Counted from the first letter of the stretch, positions 33,381 through 42,546 are shown. The stretch: DNA of 64,000 nt from Paenibacillus sp. FSL R5-0912 (GCF_000758605.1 NZ_CP009282.1:5146001-5210000); one strand, 5' to 3'. The notes: generated by a model from the sequence alone, not told the origin. Numbers and translations: made by a program.

Positions 33381-34964
33381 ATGAACACAACTGACGGGTT
33401 ATACAAACTTACTGACGTCCGGCGCATTAATGCAGCTCCATCTGAATCTGAAATCCATAAGTCAGATCAGCATACCCTCCTTATAGCATTTCAAGGCAAC
33501 GGGGAAGTTGAAGCTGATGGTTATCACTCTGAATTTGGTTCATGCGATGTAGTGCTGCTGCTCCCTGATACACCATGGCGTATGTTCGTGAAGGAGAATC
33601 CTTCTCTGAAATATTACTCTTTCACTTTTGATGCATATGCTGTGGACGGACAGGGTACACTTCAGCGCGGAGAGCTGGAGGCCGCTATTTTCCCGCCCGC
33701 ACATTGGTCTGAAGTGTCAGAAAAGGCTGGCCTGATCTACTCTTGCTGGCAGGGCAGCCACTGGGACCAGTTGGAATCGGCAATCCGTTTTCAGGAACTG
33801 CTGCTTCAGTTATGGAGACCAGCCCAATCAGGAACTAGGGATAACAATGCTGCAAGCGGAGCGATTAATCAATCCAAAGCCTATATCGACAGTAATTTTG
33901 CGCAGCCCTTGACCAGAGAGAAGCTTGCCGGTTTGACAGGAATGAGCGTTGCCCATTATTCCCGGCTGTTCAAGAAATATGTGGGGCGGAGTCCGATGGA
34001 GTATCTGAATTCTATCCGCATACGCCATGCGGGTGATTTGCTGCTCCGCTCTGAACTCACCCTCCGTGATACTGCGAACCGTGTGGGCTATCAGGATGAA
34101 TTCTATTTCAGCCGTAAGTTCAAATCAGTCACTGGCATTTCACCATCTGTGTATATCAAAAAACAGCGCACATCCACACAAATTGCTTCTATGGCCCATC
34201 CCTACACTTCTCATTTGCTGGCGCTCGGTTTAACACCTTATGCAGCGCTGTTGAACAATTCACGCGGGTCCGGCCACGGCTTGCATAACATAATCAGCCT
34301 GGGACATGACCAGCCCGACCTAGACAGACTGGCAGATGCCCGTCCGGAGCTGATAATCAGCTTCGAGCCTTCGGATTATGCGGAACCGGACAAAGCTTTC
34401 TTGTTCCCCCACATTGCGCCAACGTGTACTGTTCCATTCGAAGGGGAGTGGCGTGAACATTTCCGGATAATTGCGAGAGCGGTGAACCGCCTGGATATCG
34501 CGCAGCAGTGGCTGGCGGCATACGAAGAGCTCGCCGAGAGACTGCGGGTCAATGTTAGAGAGAAGCTGGCAGACGAGAACGTTGCTGTAGCACAATATGA
34601 GCAGGGCCGCTTCCGTTTGTTCGGCAACCGTAACTTGGGTACCGTCCTGTATAACGATCTGCAGCTGGCCAGACCCCGGCAATTGTTGAATGTAGCGCAT
34701 TCTGCTCTTCTTACTGCAGATCAGCTGTCGGAATATAGTATTGACCATCTGATTTTATTTACATCGGGTAACACCGCACAGCGTAACATGATCCATCACT
34801 CGCTTGCTTCACAGGAAGCTTGGAAGGAATTACGCGCCGTACAGCAAGGAAATGTCTACGAGCTCGGTGATTCAAGCCTCTATTCCTGCTATACTTCGCT
34901 GGCCCATGAATTATTTCTGCGTCGTTCAAGTTCATTGCTCATGAGCGATATGTCCAGACGATGA
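33381..34964 (+). CDS. AraC-family regulator fused to a siderophore-binding domain (Btr-like)
   Basis: A 527-residue fusion. An N-terminal cupin-like segment (about 1-150) is followed by two AraC helix-turn-helix motifs (about 160-260; YIDSNFAQPLTREKLAGLTGMSVAHYSRLFKKYVG and FYFSRKFKSVTGISPSVY). The periplasmic-binding-like domain (about 265-520) resembles FeuA-type iron-siderophore binders (LLALGLTPYAALLNN ... RPELIISFEPSDY). The layout and length match Bacillus subtilis Btr (about 529 residues), which senses bacillibactin and activates feuABC. The AAAGGAG site is 16 bases from the ATG, unusually far, but no better start is in frame. It is followed by a Fur-boxed binding-protein gene. Confidence 0.87.
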   Translation: MNTTDGLYKLTDVRRINAAPSESEIHKSDQHTLLIAFQGNGEVEADGYHSEFGSCDVVLLLPDTPWRMFVKENPSLKYYSFTFDAYAVDGQGTLQRGELEAAIFPPAHWSEVSEKAGLIYSCWQGSHWDQLESAIRFQELLLQLWRPAQSGTRDNNAASGAINQSKAYIDSNFAQPLTREKLAGLTGMSVAHYSRLFKKYVGRSPMEYLNSIRIRHAGDLLLRSELTLRDTANRVGYQDEFYFSRKFKSVTGISPSVYIKKQRTSTQIASMAHPYTSHLLALGLTPYAALLNNSRGSGHGLHNIISLGHDQPDLDRLADARPELIISFEPSDYAEPDKAFLFPHIAPTCTVPFEGEWREHFRIIARAVNRLDIAQQWLAAYEELAERLRVNVREKLADENVAVAQYEQGRFRLFGNRNLGTVLYNDLQLARPRQLLNVAHSALLTADQLSEYSIDHLILFTSGNTAQRNMIHHSLASQEAWKELRAVQQGNVYELGDSSLYSCYTSLAHELFLRRSSSLLMSDMSRR

Positions 34965-35013
34965 GCATTTTTATCCATGGCACCCAGGTAGGCAGCTCCT
35001 TATAATTAGGTGG

Positions 35014-35028
35014 TGATAATGATTATCA
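35014..35028 (+). promoter_or_regulatory. Fur box upstream of the iron-siderophore lipoprotein gene
   Basis: TGATAATGATTATCA is a perfect 7-1-7 Fur box. A TATAAT -10-like hexamer lies at 35001-35006, so bound Fur would cover the transcription start. The gene should be repressed when iron is sufficient. Confidence 0.9.
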
Positions 35029-35055
35029 AACTCAATTATGAAAGGTGTGTGGCTT

Positions 35056-36072
35056 GTGTTTCCTAGTACTCAAAAGTTCAGTCACAAATTTAACCTGGGG
35101 GTCATCGGCCTGCTTGGAGTACTCATGCTGGGATTAATCGTTGGATGCAGCAACAGCGGAAATAAAGGAAGTTCAGCGGTTGCCGCCACTCCTTCACCAG
35201 CAGCTGCCAACTTGGCAGAGAATACAGAAACCCGGATTATCTCAACCATTAAAGGGGATATAGAAATTCCGGCTCATCCAAAAAAGGTTGCGGGCATGCT
35301 ATATGTTTTTGCAGACCATCTGCTGGCACTCGGAATTGAACCGCATGCCATGGTTACATACAATGACCTGGGATTCCCCGAATACTTGGCGGACCAGATG
35401 AAGGATACTATCGCTATCGGCTCAGGAGAAGCCCCTAACTTGGAAGCACTGCTCGAGTCGGAGCCGGATCTCATTCTCGCTTCAAAGACACTTAATGAGG
35501 AAAACTATGAGCAGCTGTCCAGGATAGCACCAACGATACTTTTCGATAATGAGAACGAAGAAGATTGGACAAGATTCCGGCAAACGGCAGAGATCTTCGG
35601 CAAAGAAGCCGAGGCTGACCAGATCCATGCCGATTATGAAGCGAAGATAGCCAAGGTAAGAGACAAATTGGCTGCTGCTGCTCCTAATGAAACTGTCGCT
35701 TATATGCGGATACAGGACAAGCAGCTGCAGCTGATCCAACCGGGTGATAACTTCACGCTGTTCGGTCCTCTCGGACGAACCCCTGCTTCCACAGAGCGCA
35801 TAGATTTCAAGGACTCATGGAATGTAGCCATCTCTGAAGAAGTACTCCCCGAGCTGAATCCTGACCGTATGTTCATCATTCTCCGTCCCGGTGACAGTAA
35901 TCAGACGGCTCTGGATAACATTATGAACACTTCAATCTGGGCTAACCTTACAGCAGTCAAGAATAACCATGTATATATCGGAGATGCAAATCTGTGGTTT
36001 GCAGGCTATGGCCCCATTGGACTCAGCAAGGTCATTGACGAAATCTCGGGTGCCTACGTACCGGAAATATGA
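35056..36072 (+). CDS. iron-siderophore ABC transporter substrate-binding lipoprotein (FeuA-like)
   Basis: A lipoprotein of the FeuA/FhuD class (338 residues). The signal ends LIVGC with the lipid Cys at about residue 31, then come a Ser/Ala-rich spacer and a two-lobed binding fold (HPKKVAGMLYVFADHLLALGIEPHAM ... LLESEPDLILASKTL, ERIDFKDSWNVAISEEVLPELNPDRMFII). The start is uncertain. ATG 35038 lies only 9 bases past the Fur box with no ribosome-binding site, while GTG 35056 follows AAAGGTG by 8 bases and is preferred. The Btr-like regulator is upstream; no permease or ATPase gene is adjacent, so it must share one elsewhere. Confidence 0.88.
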   Translation: MFPSTQKFSHKFNLGVIGLLGVLMLGLIVGCSNSGNKGSSAVAATPSPAAANLAENTETRIISTIKGDIEIPAHPKKVAGMLYVFADHLLALGIEPHAMVTYNDLGFPEYLADQMKDTIAIGSGEAPNLEALLESEPDLILASKTLNEENYEQLSRIAPTILFDNENEEDWTRFRQTAEIFGKEAEADQIHADYEAKIAKVRDKLAAAAPNETVAYMRIQDKQLQLIQPGDNFTLFGPLGRTPASTERIDFKDSWNVAISEEVLPELNPDRMFIILRPGDSNQTALDNIMNTSIWANLTAVKNNHVYIGDANLWFAGYGPIGLSKVIDEISGAYVPEI

Positions 36073-36082
36073 GGGACAAGCT

Positions 36083-36517
36083 ATGACCTCTCCTGACAGC
36101 CAGCTCATACAGACGATACGCGGCAGAAGAACCATACAGGAATTCAATGGCGTTCCCATTGCCCGGAACACACTTCTCGGCTTGCTGAACAACGCGGTTT
36201 GGGCACCCTTTCACTCCAAAAAAGAGCCTTGGCGCTTCATCCTGCTCGCCGGGTCCGGCCGGAAGAAATTTGCCGACGCCGTTCTGAAAACACGTCCAGA
36301 AGCCTTCATTCAACAATACGGAGCACAGATCTATGATACGTATTGCAGGCGGATTCCAGCCCACCTCCTCGTGATTATGAATAGCGCCCTTCCCCAAAAG
36401 GCTTGGGAGGAGGCCTTGGCAGCAACTGCCGCTCTGATTCAGAATGTTCAATTGCTGGCCTGGGAACAGGAAATCGGCGTGGTATGGAAGAGAACAGCCT
36501 TTAATGAAGAAGACTGA
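36083..36517 (+). pseudogene. nitroreductase family protein, C-terminally truncated
   Basis: The frame starts MTSPDSQLIQTIRGRRTIQEF behind GAGGG, 10 bp after the lipoprotein gene, and encodes 144 residues. The FMN-binding N-terminal half is present (RRTIQEFNGVPI, NNAVWAPFHSKKEPWRFILLAG), and it reaches AWEQEIGVVWKRTAFNEED before stopping. Family members are typically about 190-200 residues and continue past the GxGxVWKT segment with a further FMN/dimer helix, so roughly 45-55 residues are missing. No continuation is visible in the other frames before the terminator. It may be a decayed gene; a short functional form is possible. Confidence 0.6.
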
Positions 36518-36545
36518 TGAATTCCCCCGACAGATGAACATACTT

Positions 36546-36580
36546 AAGCCAGCGGTTGCTTAGCCGCTGGCTTCTTTTTT
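36546..36580 (+). terminator. terminator after the iron module
   Basis: AAGCCAGCGG pairs with CCGCTGGCTT across TTGCTTAG-type loop bases and is followed by CTTTTTT. It ends the plus-strand regulator-lipoprotein-nitroreductase unit. Confidence 0.92.
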
Positions 36581-36609
36581 CCGCAAGCTCAAATGATATG
36601 AAGGCAGAC

Positions 36610-37401
36610 TTACCGTGCCTCAGCTGTCCTGTATTTATCGCGGTATTCCTTAGGGGACATCCCCGTCTGTTTCTGGAATACCTTGGTGAAATAACGCCGC
36701 TCCTGATAACCCACTCCCGAGCTGATCGCAGTAATGCTTTTGTCACTGCTGGCCAGCATGAATTTGGCGGCTTCAATCCTCTGCAAAGTTACATACTCCA
36801 CAAAGGTCATCGCAAAGCGGTTCTTGAAGAGCAGGCAGAAATAGCTGCTGCTAATGCCGATCCGGTTCGCCACCTCTTCAATGCCAAGGTCATAGCTCAG
36901 CCGCTCGGTAATATAATTCGCCGCCTGGCTCATCAATTGATCCGGAGTTTTTTTGGCGGAATCCTCGGGTACAGGCATCTCCTGAAACAAGGGAATACTG
37001 TTATACAGTTTATCCTTATACTGTTTGCTGCGGATTCGGGCTCCAATCTCCCGCACCTTGTTGCCAAGCTCCTCATAATGTATCGGCTTGCAGATATATT
37101 CCTTCACACCAAGGCGGATGGCCTCACGCGCATAATCAAACTCCTGATACCCGCTTAGCAGCAGAACCTCACTCTCCAGCCCCATCTCACGCAGCTTGCC
37201 GATGAATGTAAGTCCGTCCATCACCGGCATACGGATGTCACAGAGCACCAGATCGGGCGTCGCCTCTTCAGCGATACGCAGAGCTTCCATTCCGCTGCGG
37301 GCCATCCCCGTAACCTCCATCCCCATGTCATGCCAAGGCAGCACTTTGTTGAGATTGTTAAGGATAGGCGCCTCATCGTCAACCAATAATACCTTTAGCA
37401 T
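36610..37401 (-). CDS. YesN-type response regulator (AraC output)
   Basis: A 263-residue response regulator paired with the sensor kinase upstream. The receiver domain (1-125) has the acidic pair DDE at 8-10, phospho-acceptor Asp55 in LVLCDIRMP, and the Lys in YICKPI. The C-terminal AraC helix-turn-helix region (about 160-260) contains LGIEEVANRIGISSSYFCLLFK and RYFTKVFQKQTGMSPKEYRD. I chose ATG 37401 behind GGGGGAAG. It overlaps the last 23 bases of the kinase gene, so translation is coupled. Probable target: the sugar transporter operon upstream. Confidence 0.93.
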   Translation of the reverse strand: MLKVLLVDDEAPILNNLNKVLPWHDMGMEVTGMARSGMEALRIAEEATPDLVLCDIRMPVMDGLTFIGKLREMGLESEVLLLSGYQEFDYAREAIRLGVKEYICKPIHYEELGNKVREIGARIRSKQYKDKLYNSIPLFQEMPVPEDSAKKTPDQLMSQAANYITERLSYDLGIEEVANRIGISSSYFCLLFKNRFAMTFVEYVTLQRIEAAKFMLASSDKSITAISSGVGYQERRYFTKVFQKQTGMSPKEYRDKYRTAEAR

Positions 37402-39232
37402 AATGATCTTCCCCCTGCCCGTATTTAGGTATGACGCACTGGATAATCGTTCCCTCACCAGGACTTGCACAGATGAAAATCCCATATCTATCGCCGTACT
37501 CTATACGGATGCGGTCTGCTACACTGCGTACGCCAAGCCCCCTGCGCTCCAGGTGAATTCCGTGTTCCGGTTTACCTTCAGGCTTCTGTTCCGCCGGATC
37601 GTTAACCATATACTGAAACATGGACAGCTGGGACGGAGTCATGCCGATCCCGTTATCCTGAATCCGCAGAATCAGATTCCCCCGGTCTTCCCAGACCCTG
37701 ACACTTACCAGACCTTTGTAACTGATCCCCTCAAAACCATGCTGTATGCTGTTCTCAACCAGCGGCTGCAGCGTAAGCTTCAGAATTCCGCAGCCCAGCA
37801 GCTCCTCCGGCACCTCAAGCTCATAATCAAACAGATCCTCGAACCGGAATTTCTGAATATCCAGATAGTTGCGCAGATGCTTAACCTCTTCTTCCAGCGT
37901 GATTTCATCTCTGTCCTGGATACTGATCCGCAGAATACTGGCCAGCCTGTAGACCATCTCACTGACTTTGCGCCCTTCATTCTGCACAGCCAGCACATTG
38001 ATGGATTCCAGCGTATTGAACAGAAAATGCGGTTTGATCTGCGCCTGCAGCACGCGCATTTCCGCCTGATTTTTGCGCCGCTGCTCTTCATTGACCCTGT
38101 TGAATAATGAATTGATTTTGTCCATAAGATCATTGAAGCCTCTGGCGAGCAGCGTCATTTCGTCACTGCCCTTCTCCTCGACCCGGGTTGTCAGGTCTCC
38201 ATCCTCCACCCGCCGCATGAAGCGGACGATCACAGCAATCCCCCCTGTAATCCGGTTCATGAAGAACAGATTGAAGATCACTGCACCGAGCAGGCACAGG
38301 AATATAACCACCACAAACCAGCGGGCAAACACAGTTACTTCATGGGACAACGAGCCCCAGGAGGTCACAGAAACAAGGCTCCATGGATAATCCTTCAGGT
38401 GGTAGACTGACAGAATGCTCTTTTCGCCGTCAAATTGGGTTTTGTAGCTCTGGAAGCCCGGGTTAAAGGTAATATCCTTCGTAGTAAAGTCGCGGAAATC
38501 CTGTCCGTCCAGCTGCCTGTCGGGGTCAAGCAGGATCATCCCGTCATCGTTGACCAGCATAAAAGATACCTTCTGGCTGCTGTCCCCGATCTTGAGATTG
38601 CGGAATATCGATTCGAACTCCCAGTTCTTGATCTGGACTACCAGAATACCGATGTTCTGAAAAAAGCTTAGCTCCTTGATCAGCCGGATCTGGGTAAACA
38701 CAGCCTCCGTTCCCGTCAGTTCGGGATACTCATGCGGAGCCAGCCATTTCGGAACCCCGTTTAGCTTCATAACCTCCTGGTAGAGATCACTTCCTTTGAA
38801 CTTATCGTAAGGGAGTGTGCGGAAATTTTCTTTGGTGAATACCGATACGATCTCCGAGCTGCCTTTTCCATTAAAATTATACAGAAACGCATAGCTGATC
38901 GACGGATGATTATAGAGCAGACTACGGAAATTGCGTTGGCTGGCATTCAGGCTGAGCTGCTCGGCGTCGGTCAAATCCTGTTTGGAGGGATCATCCGCAC
39001 TGAGCGCCATGTGAAACACCGAGGTGGCAATTCCGTTGTCTGTCACGTTGTCCATATCTTTAAATACATTCGAAATGCTGTAACTGATCGCCTTAAGTGA
39101 ATATTCAGATTGCTGGCTGTACTTCTTCTCTATCGAATTATAGGTGACGAAGAACATAATCATGCCAAGAATGAATAAGGGAATGATAATCAGGCCCAGA
39201 AATGCCGTAAATAATTTGTAGCGCAAATTCAT
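37379..39232 (-). CDS. YesM-type sensor histidine kinase
   Basis: A 617-residue membrane sensor. Transmembrane helices at about 8-29 and 303-324 flank a large extracellular dCache-like domain (about 35-300). They are followed by a HAMP domain (about 326-378), a His_kinase PF06580 segment with phospho-His402 in AQIKPHFLFNTLESI, and an HATPase domain (N box LQPLVENSIQHGF, G box DNGIGM, later RRGLGVRSVADR). It lies 28 bp after the permease gene. These kinases usually sense oligosaccharides, either directly or through a binding protein. Confidence 0.93.
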   Translation of the reverse strand: MNLRYKLFTAFLGLIIIPLFILGMIMFFVTYNSIEKKYSQQSEYSLKAISYSISNVFKDMDNVTDNGIATSVFHMALSADDPSKQDLTDAEQLSLNASQRNFRSLLYNHPSISYAFLYNFNGKGSSEIVSVFTKENFRTLPYDKFKGSDLYQEVMKLNGVPKWLAPHEYPELTGTEAVFTQIRLIKELSFFQNIGILVVQIKNWEFESIFRNLKIGDSSQKVSFMLVNDDGMILLDPDRQLDGQDFRDFTTKDITFNPGFQSYKTQFDGEKSILSVYHLKDYPWSLVSVTSWGSLSHEVTVFARWFVVVIFLCLLGAVIFNLFFMNRITGGIAVIVRFMRRVEDGDLTTRVEEKGSDEMTLLARGFNDLMDKINSLFNRVNEEQRRKNQAEMRVLQAQIKPHFLFNTLESINVLAVQNEGRKVSEMVYRLASILRISIQDRDEITLEEEVKHLRNYLDIQKFRFEDLFDYELEVPEELLGCGILKLTLQPLVENSIQHGFEGISYKGLVSVRVWEDRGNLILRIQDNGIGMTPSQLSMFQYMVNDPAEQKPEGKPEHGIHLERRGLGVRSVADRIRIEYGDRYGIFICASPGEGTIIQCVIPKYGQGEDHYAKGIIG

Positions 39233-39259
39233 CGGCCCATGCTCCTGACATGAATAGGG

Positions 39260-40087
39260 TTATCCTTTTACACTGCCTGCTGTTACGCCTTCAATAATCT
39301 TCTCCTGCAAAATAGCATAAATGATGATGACCGGGACCACGCTGTAGACAATACCCGCCGACATTTGCGCGTAGTTCATCTGATATTGATCACGGAATTG
39401 AACCATGCCCACCGGAAGGGTGCGCAGCTCGTCATTAGAGAGGAAATAGTTAGCCAGCAGGAACTCGTTCCAATTTCCCAGGAAATTAACAATGAAGACC
39501 GTAACCATGGCGGGAACTGTCAAAGGTACAATAATTCTAGCAAAGATACCTGGAGCCTTCAAGCCATCCATGACCGCCGCCTCTTCAATTTCACTGGGAA
39601 GTGAGCGCATGAATGCAGCCAGGATAATAATCGTGAATGGAATTGCATTGGCGATATAAGGAATAATCAGTGCCCAGTGTGTATTGAGAATATGAAGCTT
39701 GCGGACAATCGTGTAGATAGGCAGCATCAGTGCATTGTTCGGAATAAGCATGCCGATCAGGACCAGCGAAAAAAGAATCTTGTTCCATTTCCCCTGGCGC
39801 ATCCGCGTAACCGCGAAGGCAAACATAGAAGCCAGCAGAATGGATACCACCGATGATAGGATCGAAATATATAAGCTGTTAAAAAAGTATGTGCTGATCT
39901 TAGCGTTCACCCATGCTTCAACGTAGTTCGAGAATTCGAATGTCTTCGGAATCCCGAACGGATTCAGGGCGATCGCATTGTTATCCTTCTTCACCGAGGA
40001 GAACAGGACAAAGAGAAACGGAAAGAGTACAACGATCAGGTATCCCAGCAGAGCAACATGAGGTAAGCTTTTCTTCAGGCGCGGCAT
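39260..40087 (-). CDS. sugar ABC transporter permease (MalG/CUT1 type)
   Basis: A 275-residue CUT1-family permease with six transmembrane helices, beginning MPRLKKSLPHVALLGYLIVVLFPF. The EAA loop reads IEEAAVMDGLKAPGIFARIIVPLT (about residues 185-210), the contact site for an MsmK-type ATPase. The C-terminus ends ITAGSVKG-type EGVTAGSVKG. Its start shares one base with the stop of the partner permease (TGATG), so the two are translated together. The operon encodes no ATPase. Confidence 0.92.
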   Translation of the reverse strand: MPRLKKSLPHVALLGYLIVVLFPFLFVLFSSVKKDNNAIALNPFGIPKTFEFSNYVEAWVNAKISTYFFNSLYISILSSVVSILLASMFAFAVTRMRQGKWNKILFSLVLIGMLIPNNALMLPIYTIVRKLHILNTHWALIIPYIANAIPFTIIILAAFMRSLPSEIEEAAVMDGLKAPGIFARIIVPLTVPAMVTVFIVNFLGNWNEFLLANYFLSNDELRTLPVGMVQFRDQYQMNYAQMSAGIVYSVVPVIIIYAILQEKIIEGVTAGSVKG

Positions 40088-40971
40088 CAGTATTCAATCC
40101 TTTCATTACGACGGGCAAACAGCAGCTGATAGAGAGCTGTAACCACGAGCGTGAACATAAAGATCAGAACTGCAATCGTATTGCCGTACCCATACTTGAA
40201 ATTAGTGATCGCATATTTAATCATATAGGTGGCCATAACCTCAGTTGAACCTGCCGGGCCGCCTTTGGTCATAACAATGACGATATCTGCGGCCTTCATC
40301 GCTCCGGCAATAGAGAGCATGATTACTACCGAGATAATGGGAACGATCAGCGGCAAAGTGATGCGTGTAGCACGCTGGAAGCCCGTAGCACCGTCGATGG
40401 CCGCAGCCTCATCCAGTTCACCGGGGATGGAGAGAATAGCCGCCAGCACCATTACAATGTAGAATCCGGTCCATTGCCAGGCATTCGTAATCAGAATCGA
40501 CAGCATGGCGAAGCGTTCATCCGACAGCCAGTAGACAGGCTCAATGCCGGCAAGACCAAGCACTTTGTTGAACAAGCCGATATTCGGCTCATAAATGAAG
40601 CCCCACAGAATACCGATAACTGCAGTAGACATAATGGATGGCATGAATACTGCTGTCTTGTAAAGGCCCTTCAGCTTCTTCACATTAGCAATTAATAAGG
40701 AGAAGAAGACAATCAGCGGCACCTGAATGCATACGGAGAACAGAATGAACCAGCCGTTATTTTTAACAGAAACCCAGAAGCGTTCATCTCCCAGGGCTTT
40801 TTTGAAGTTGTCCAGTCCGGCGTATTTCACTGTATCGGATACACCGTTCCAACTGGTGAAGCTATAGTAGAGTGAACTGAAAATAGGGTAAATGAAGAAC
40901 ATAATGAACAGAACCAGTGCCGGTATAACGAACAGAATGAACACCAGAGGATTTCTTAGTGCCTTATTCAT
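40087..40971 (-). CDS. sugar ABC transporter permease (MalF/CUT1 type)
   Basis: A 294-residue CUT1 permease with six transmembrane helices from MNKALRNPLVFILFVIPALV. The EAA motif reads ELDEAAAIDGATGFQRATRITLPLI (about residues 195-220). ATG 40971 has a GGAGGT site. It follows the binding-protein gene after an intergenic stretch with two hairpins, so it is probably made at a lower level than the lipoprotein. Confidence 0.92.
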   Translation of the reverse strand: MNKALRNPLVFILFVIPALVLFIMFFIYPIFSSLYYSFTSWNGVSDTVKYAGLDNFKKALGDERFWVSVKNNGWFILFSVCIQVPLIVFFSLLIANVKKLKGLYKTAVFMPSIMSTAVIGILWGFIYEPNIGLFNKVLGLAGIEPVYWLSDERFAMLSILITNAWQWTGFYIVMVLAAILSIPGELDEAAAIDGATGFQRATRITLPLIVPIISVVIMLSIAGAMKAADIVIVMTKGGPAGSTEVMATYMIKYAITNFKYGYGNTIAVLIFMFTLVVTALYQLLFARRNERIEY

Positions 40972-41013
40972 GACTACCTCCAAGTTGCTTAGACATCTCT
41001 CACTTTAAAACAA

Positions 41014-41028
41014 CCCCACAAAGTGGGG
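41014..41028 (-). terminator. hairpin before the permease genes
   Basis: CCCCAC-AAA-GTGGGG is a 6-bp perfect stem followed on the minus strand by TTGTTTT. It may be a partial terminator or a 3'-end stabiliser. Confidence 0.55.
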
Positions 41029-41093
41029 CTTTGGCTTCGAAGCTTACTCAGGTACTTTGCGGGGACCCCGAAACATATAAAGTCTTGTCTTTT

Positions 41094-41126
41094 AAAAATG
41101 TACCCTGGAGCAAGCACCAGGGTACA
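41094..41126 (-). terminator. hairpin just after the binding-protein gene
   Basis: TGTACCCTGG pairs with CCAGGGTACA, a 10-bp perfect stem, followed on the minus strand by TTTTTAAAAG. It sits between the lipoprotein stop and the permease start and probably gives more lipoprotein than permease message. Confidence 0.75.
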
Positions 41127-41142
41127 TTCAATTTACCGCCTC

Positions 41143-42546
41143 TTATTCTACTGCTGCGTTCGCTTCTTCCTGAATCTTCTGCAGTGCATCTCCCATCTTC
41201 TCAGGAGTGGTCTGTCCGCCAATCAAGCTTTGAATCTGGATATTACTGATCTCGGTAGTCACATCTGCCTGCACCAGAGAGTCAAATGCCGGGAAGGAGG
41301 ACTGTGAGCTGTTGAGTACTGCTACAATCTCACTCATCAGATCATCGGTAATATTCTCATTTAGTACCGCCTGATCAATCTTCATAGCCGGCAGTACTCC
41401 ATCTTCCACCAGACCGCGCAGCTGCATTTCTTCATTGAACATATTCTTAATGAATGATTTGACTGCAGCGAGTTGACGTTCATCTTCACCTGCAGATGCC
41501 GAGAAGCCATAGCCGTTGTTCACATCACGCATGAGTGCCGTCTGATCGCCCACTCCGCCGTCTACCGCCGGAATATTGAAGAATCCGACTTTACCAATCA
41601 GACCTTCACCGGATTGTCCGGCTTTGAATACAGAGGACTTCCATGTGCCGTCATACATCAGGATTGCTTCGCCGCTGGTGAACTGGGTTGTATATTCAGC
41701 ATACTCGAAGCCGAGTTCGCCTTTTTTGAAGTAGCCTTTGTCTACCCATTCCTTGTATTTCGCAAAGCCTTTGACTACATTCGGATCATTCCATTTAGCT
41801 TCACCCGTAGCGAACTTCGCTGTAACATCCGGTCCGGCATAACGTGACCAGAGATGGTTGGCAAGCATTAGCGGTACCCAGCCAGCCTTGGAAGCCCCGG
41901 CAAGCGGCACTTTGCCGTCAGCCTTGATATCAGCCAGCTGCTGTTCCAGCTCAGCGAAGGTGGCCGGAGCCTTCCAGCCCTTGCTGTCATAGTATTCTTT
42001 ATTGTAGAAGAACCCTTCACCTGAACCGCCGATTGGCAGACCGTAGATTTTACCTTCGTAAGTAAATGGATCCAGATTGGAGAATTTGTCTTTAATGCCT
42101 AGTTCATCGAGGATCGGGGTCAGATCGAGCAGCTTACCTTCTTTGGCATAGATCTTGGAATCCGGACTGCCGAACAGGTCGAAGATCTCCGGAGGATTCC
42201 CGGCCGCCATTTCCCCGCGCAGCTTCTCTTTACGGTTCACATCCGAATCGACTCCATCCAGCTTGAAGGTCAATCCCGGTACTTCTTCCTGCACCTTGCC
42301 GACTACATCCTCCAGGATCGCCAGGCGTTTCTGTTTATCTGCACCTACCTGAGTATGACGGACCGTCATTTCAAAAGGTTCAGCGCTAACCGGTTCTTCG
42401 GTTGCGACAGCATTGGTTGCAGCAGGCTCATTCGTTGCAGCCGGTTCTTCCGTTGCAGCAGCATTGTTATTGTTGCCTCCACAACCTGCCAGCAGTGCTG
42501 AGGTAACGAACATCAGGGACAACAGCATAGTTAAGCTTTTTCTCAT
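41143..42546 (-). CDS. sugar-binding lipoprotein of ABC transporter
   Basis: Family 1 extracellular solute-binding lipoprotein, 467 residues. The lipobox is SALLAGC with lipid Cys22, followed by a short Ala/Thr/Glu/Pro spacer. The MalE-like fold shows EIFDLFGSPDSKIYAKEGKLLDLTPIL, GKIYGLPIGGSGEGFFYNKEYYDSKGWK and TSGEAILMYDGTWKSSVF. First gene of a binding protein, permease, permease, kinase, regulator operon. The ligand is unknown, probably an oligosaccharide. Confidence 0.92.
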   Translation of the reverse strand: MRKSLTMLLSLMFVTSALLAGCGGNNNNAAATEEPAATNEPAATNAVATEEPVSAEPFEMTVRHTQVGADKQKRLAILEDVVGKVQEEVPGLTFKLDGVDSDVNRKEKLRGEMAAGNPPEIFDLFGSPDSKIYAKEGKLLDLTPILDELGIKDKFSNLDPFTYEGKIYGLPIGGSGEGFFYNKEYYDSKGWKAPATFAELEQQLADIKADGKVPLAGASKAGWVPLMLANHLWSRYAGPDVTAKFATGEAKWNDPNVVKGFAKYKEWVDKGYFKKGELGFEYAEYTTQFTSGEAILMYDGTWKSSVFKAGQSGEGLIGKVGFFNIPAVDGGVGDQTALMRDVNNGYGFSASAGEDERQLAAVKSFIKNMFNEEMQLRGLVEDGVLPAMKIDQAVLNENITDDLMSEIVAVLNSSQSSFPAFDSLVQADVTTEISNIQIQSLIGGQTTPEKMGDALQKIQEEANAAVE

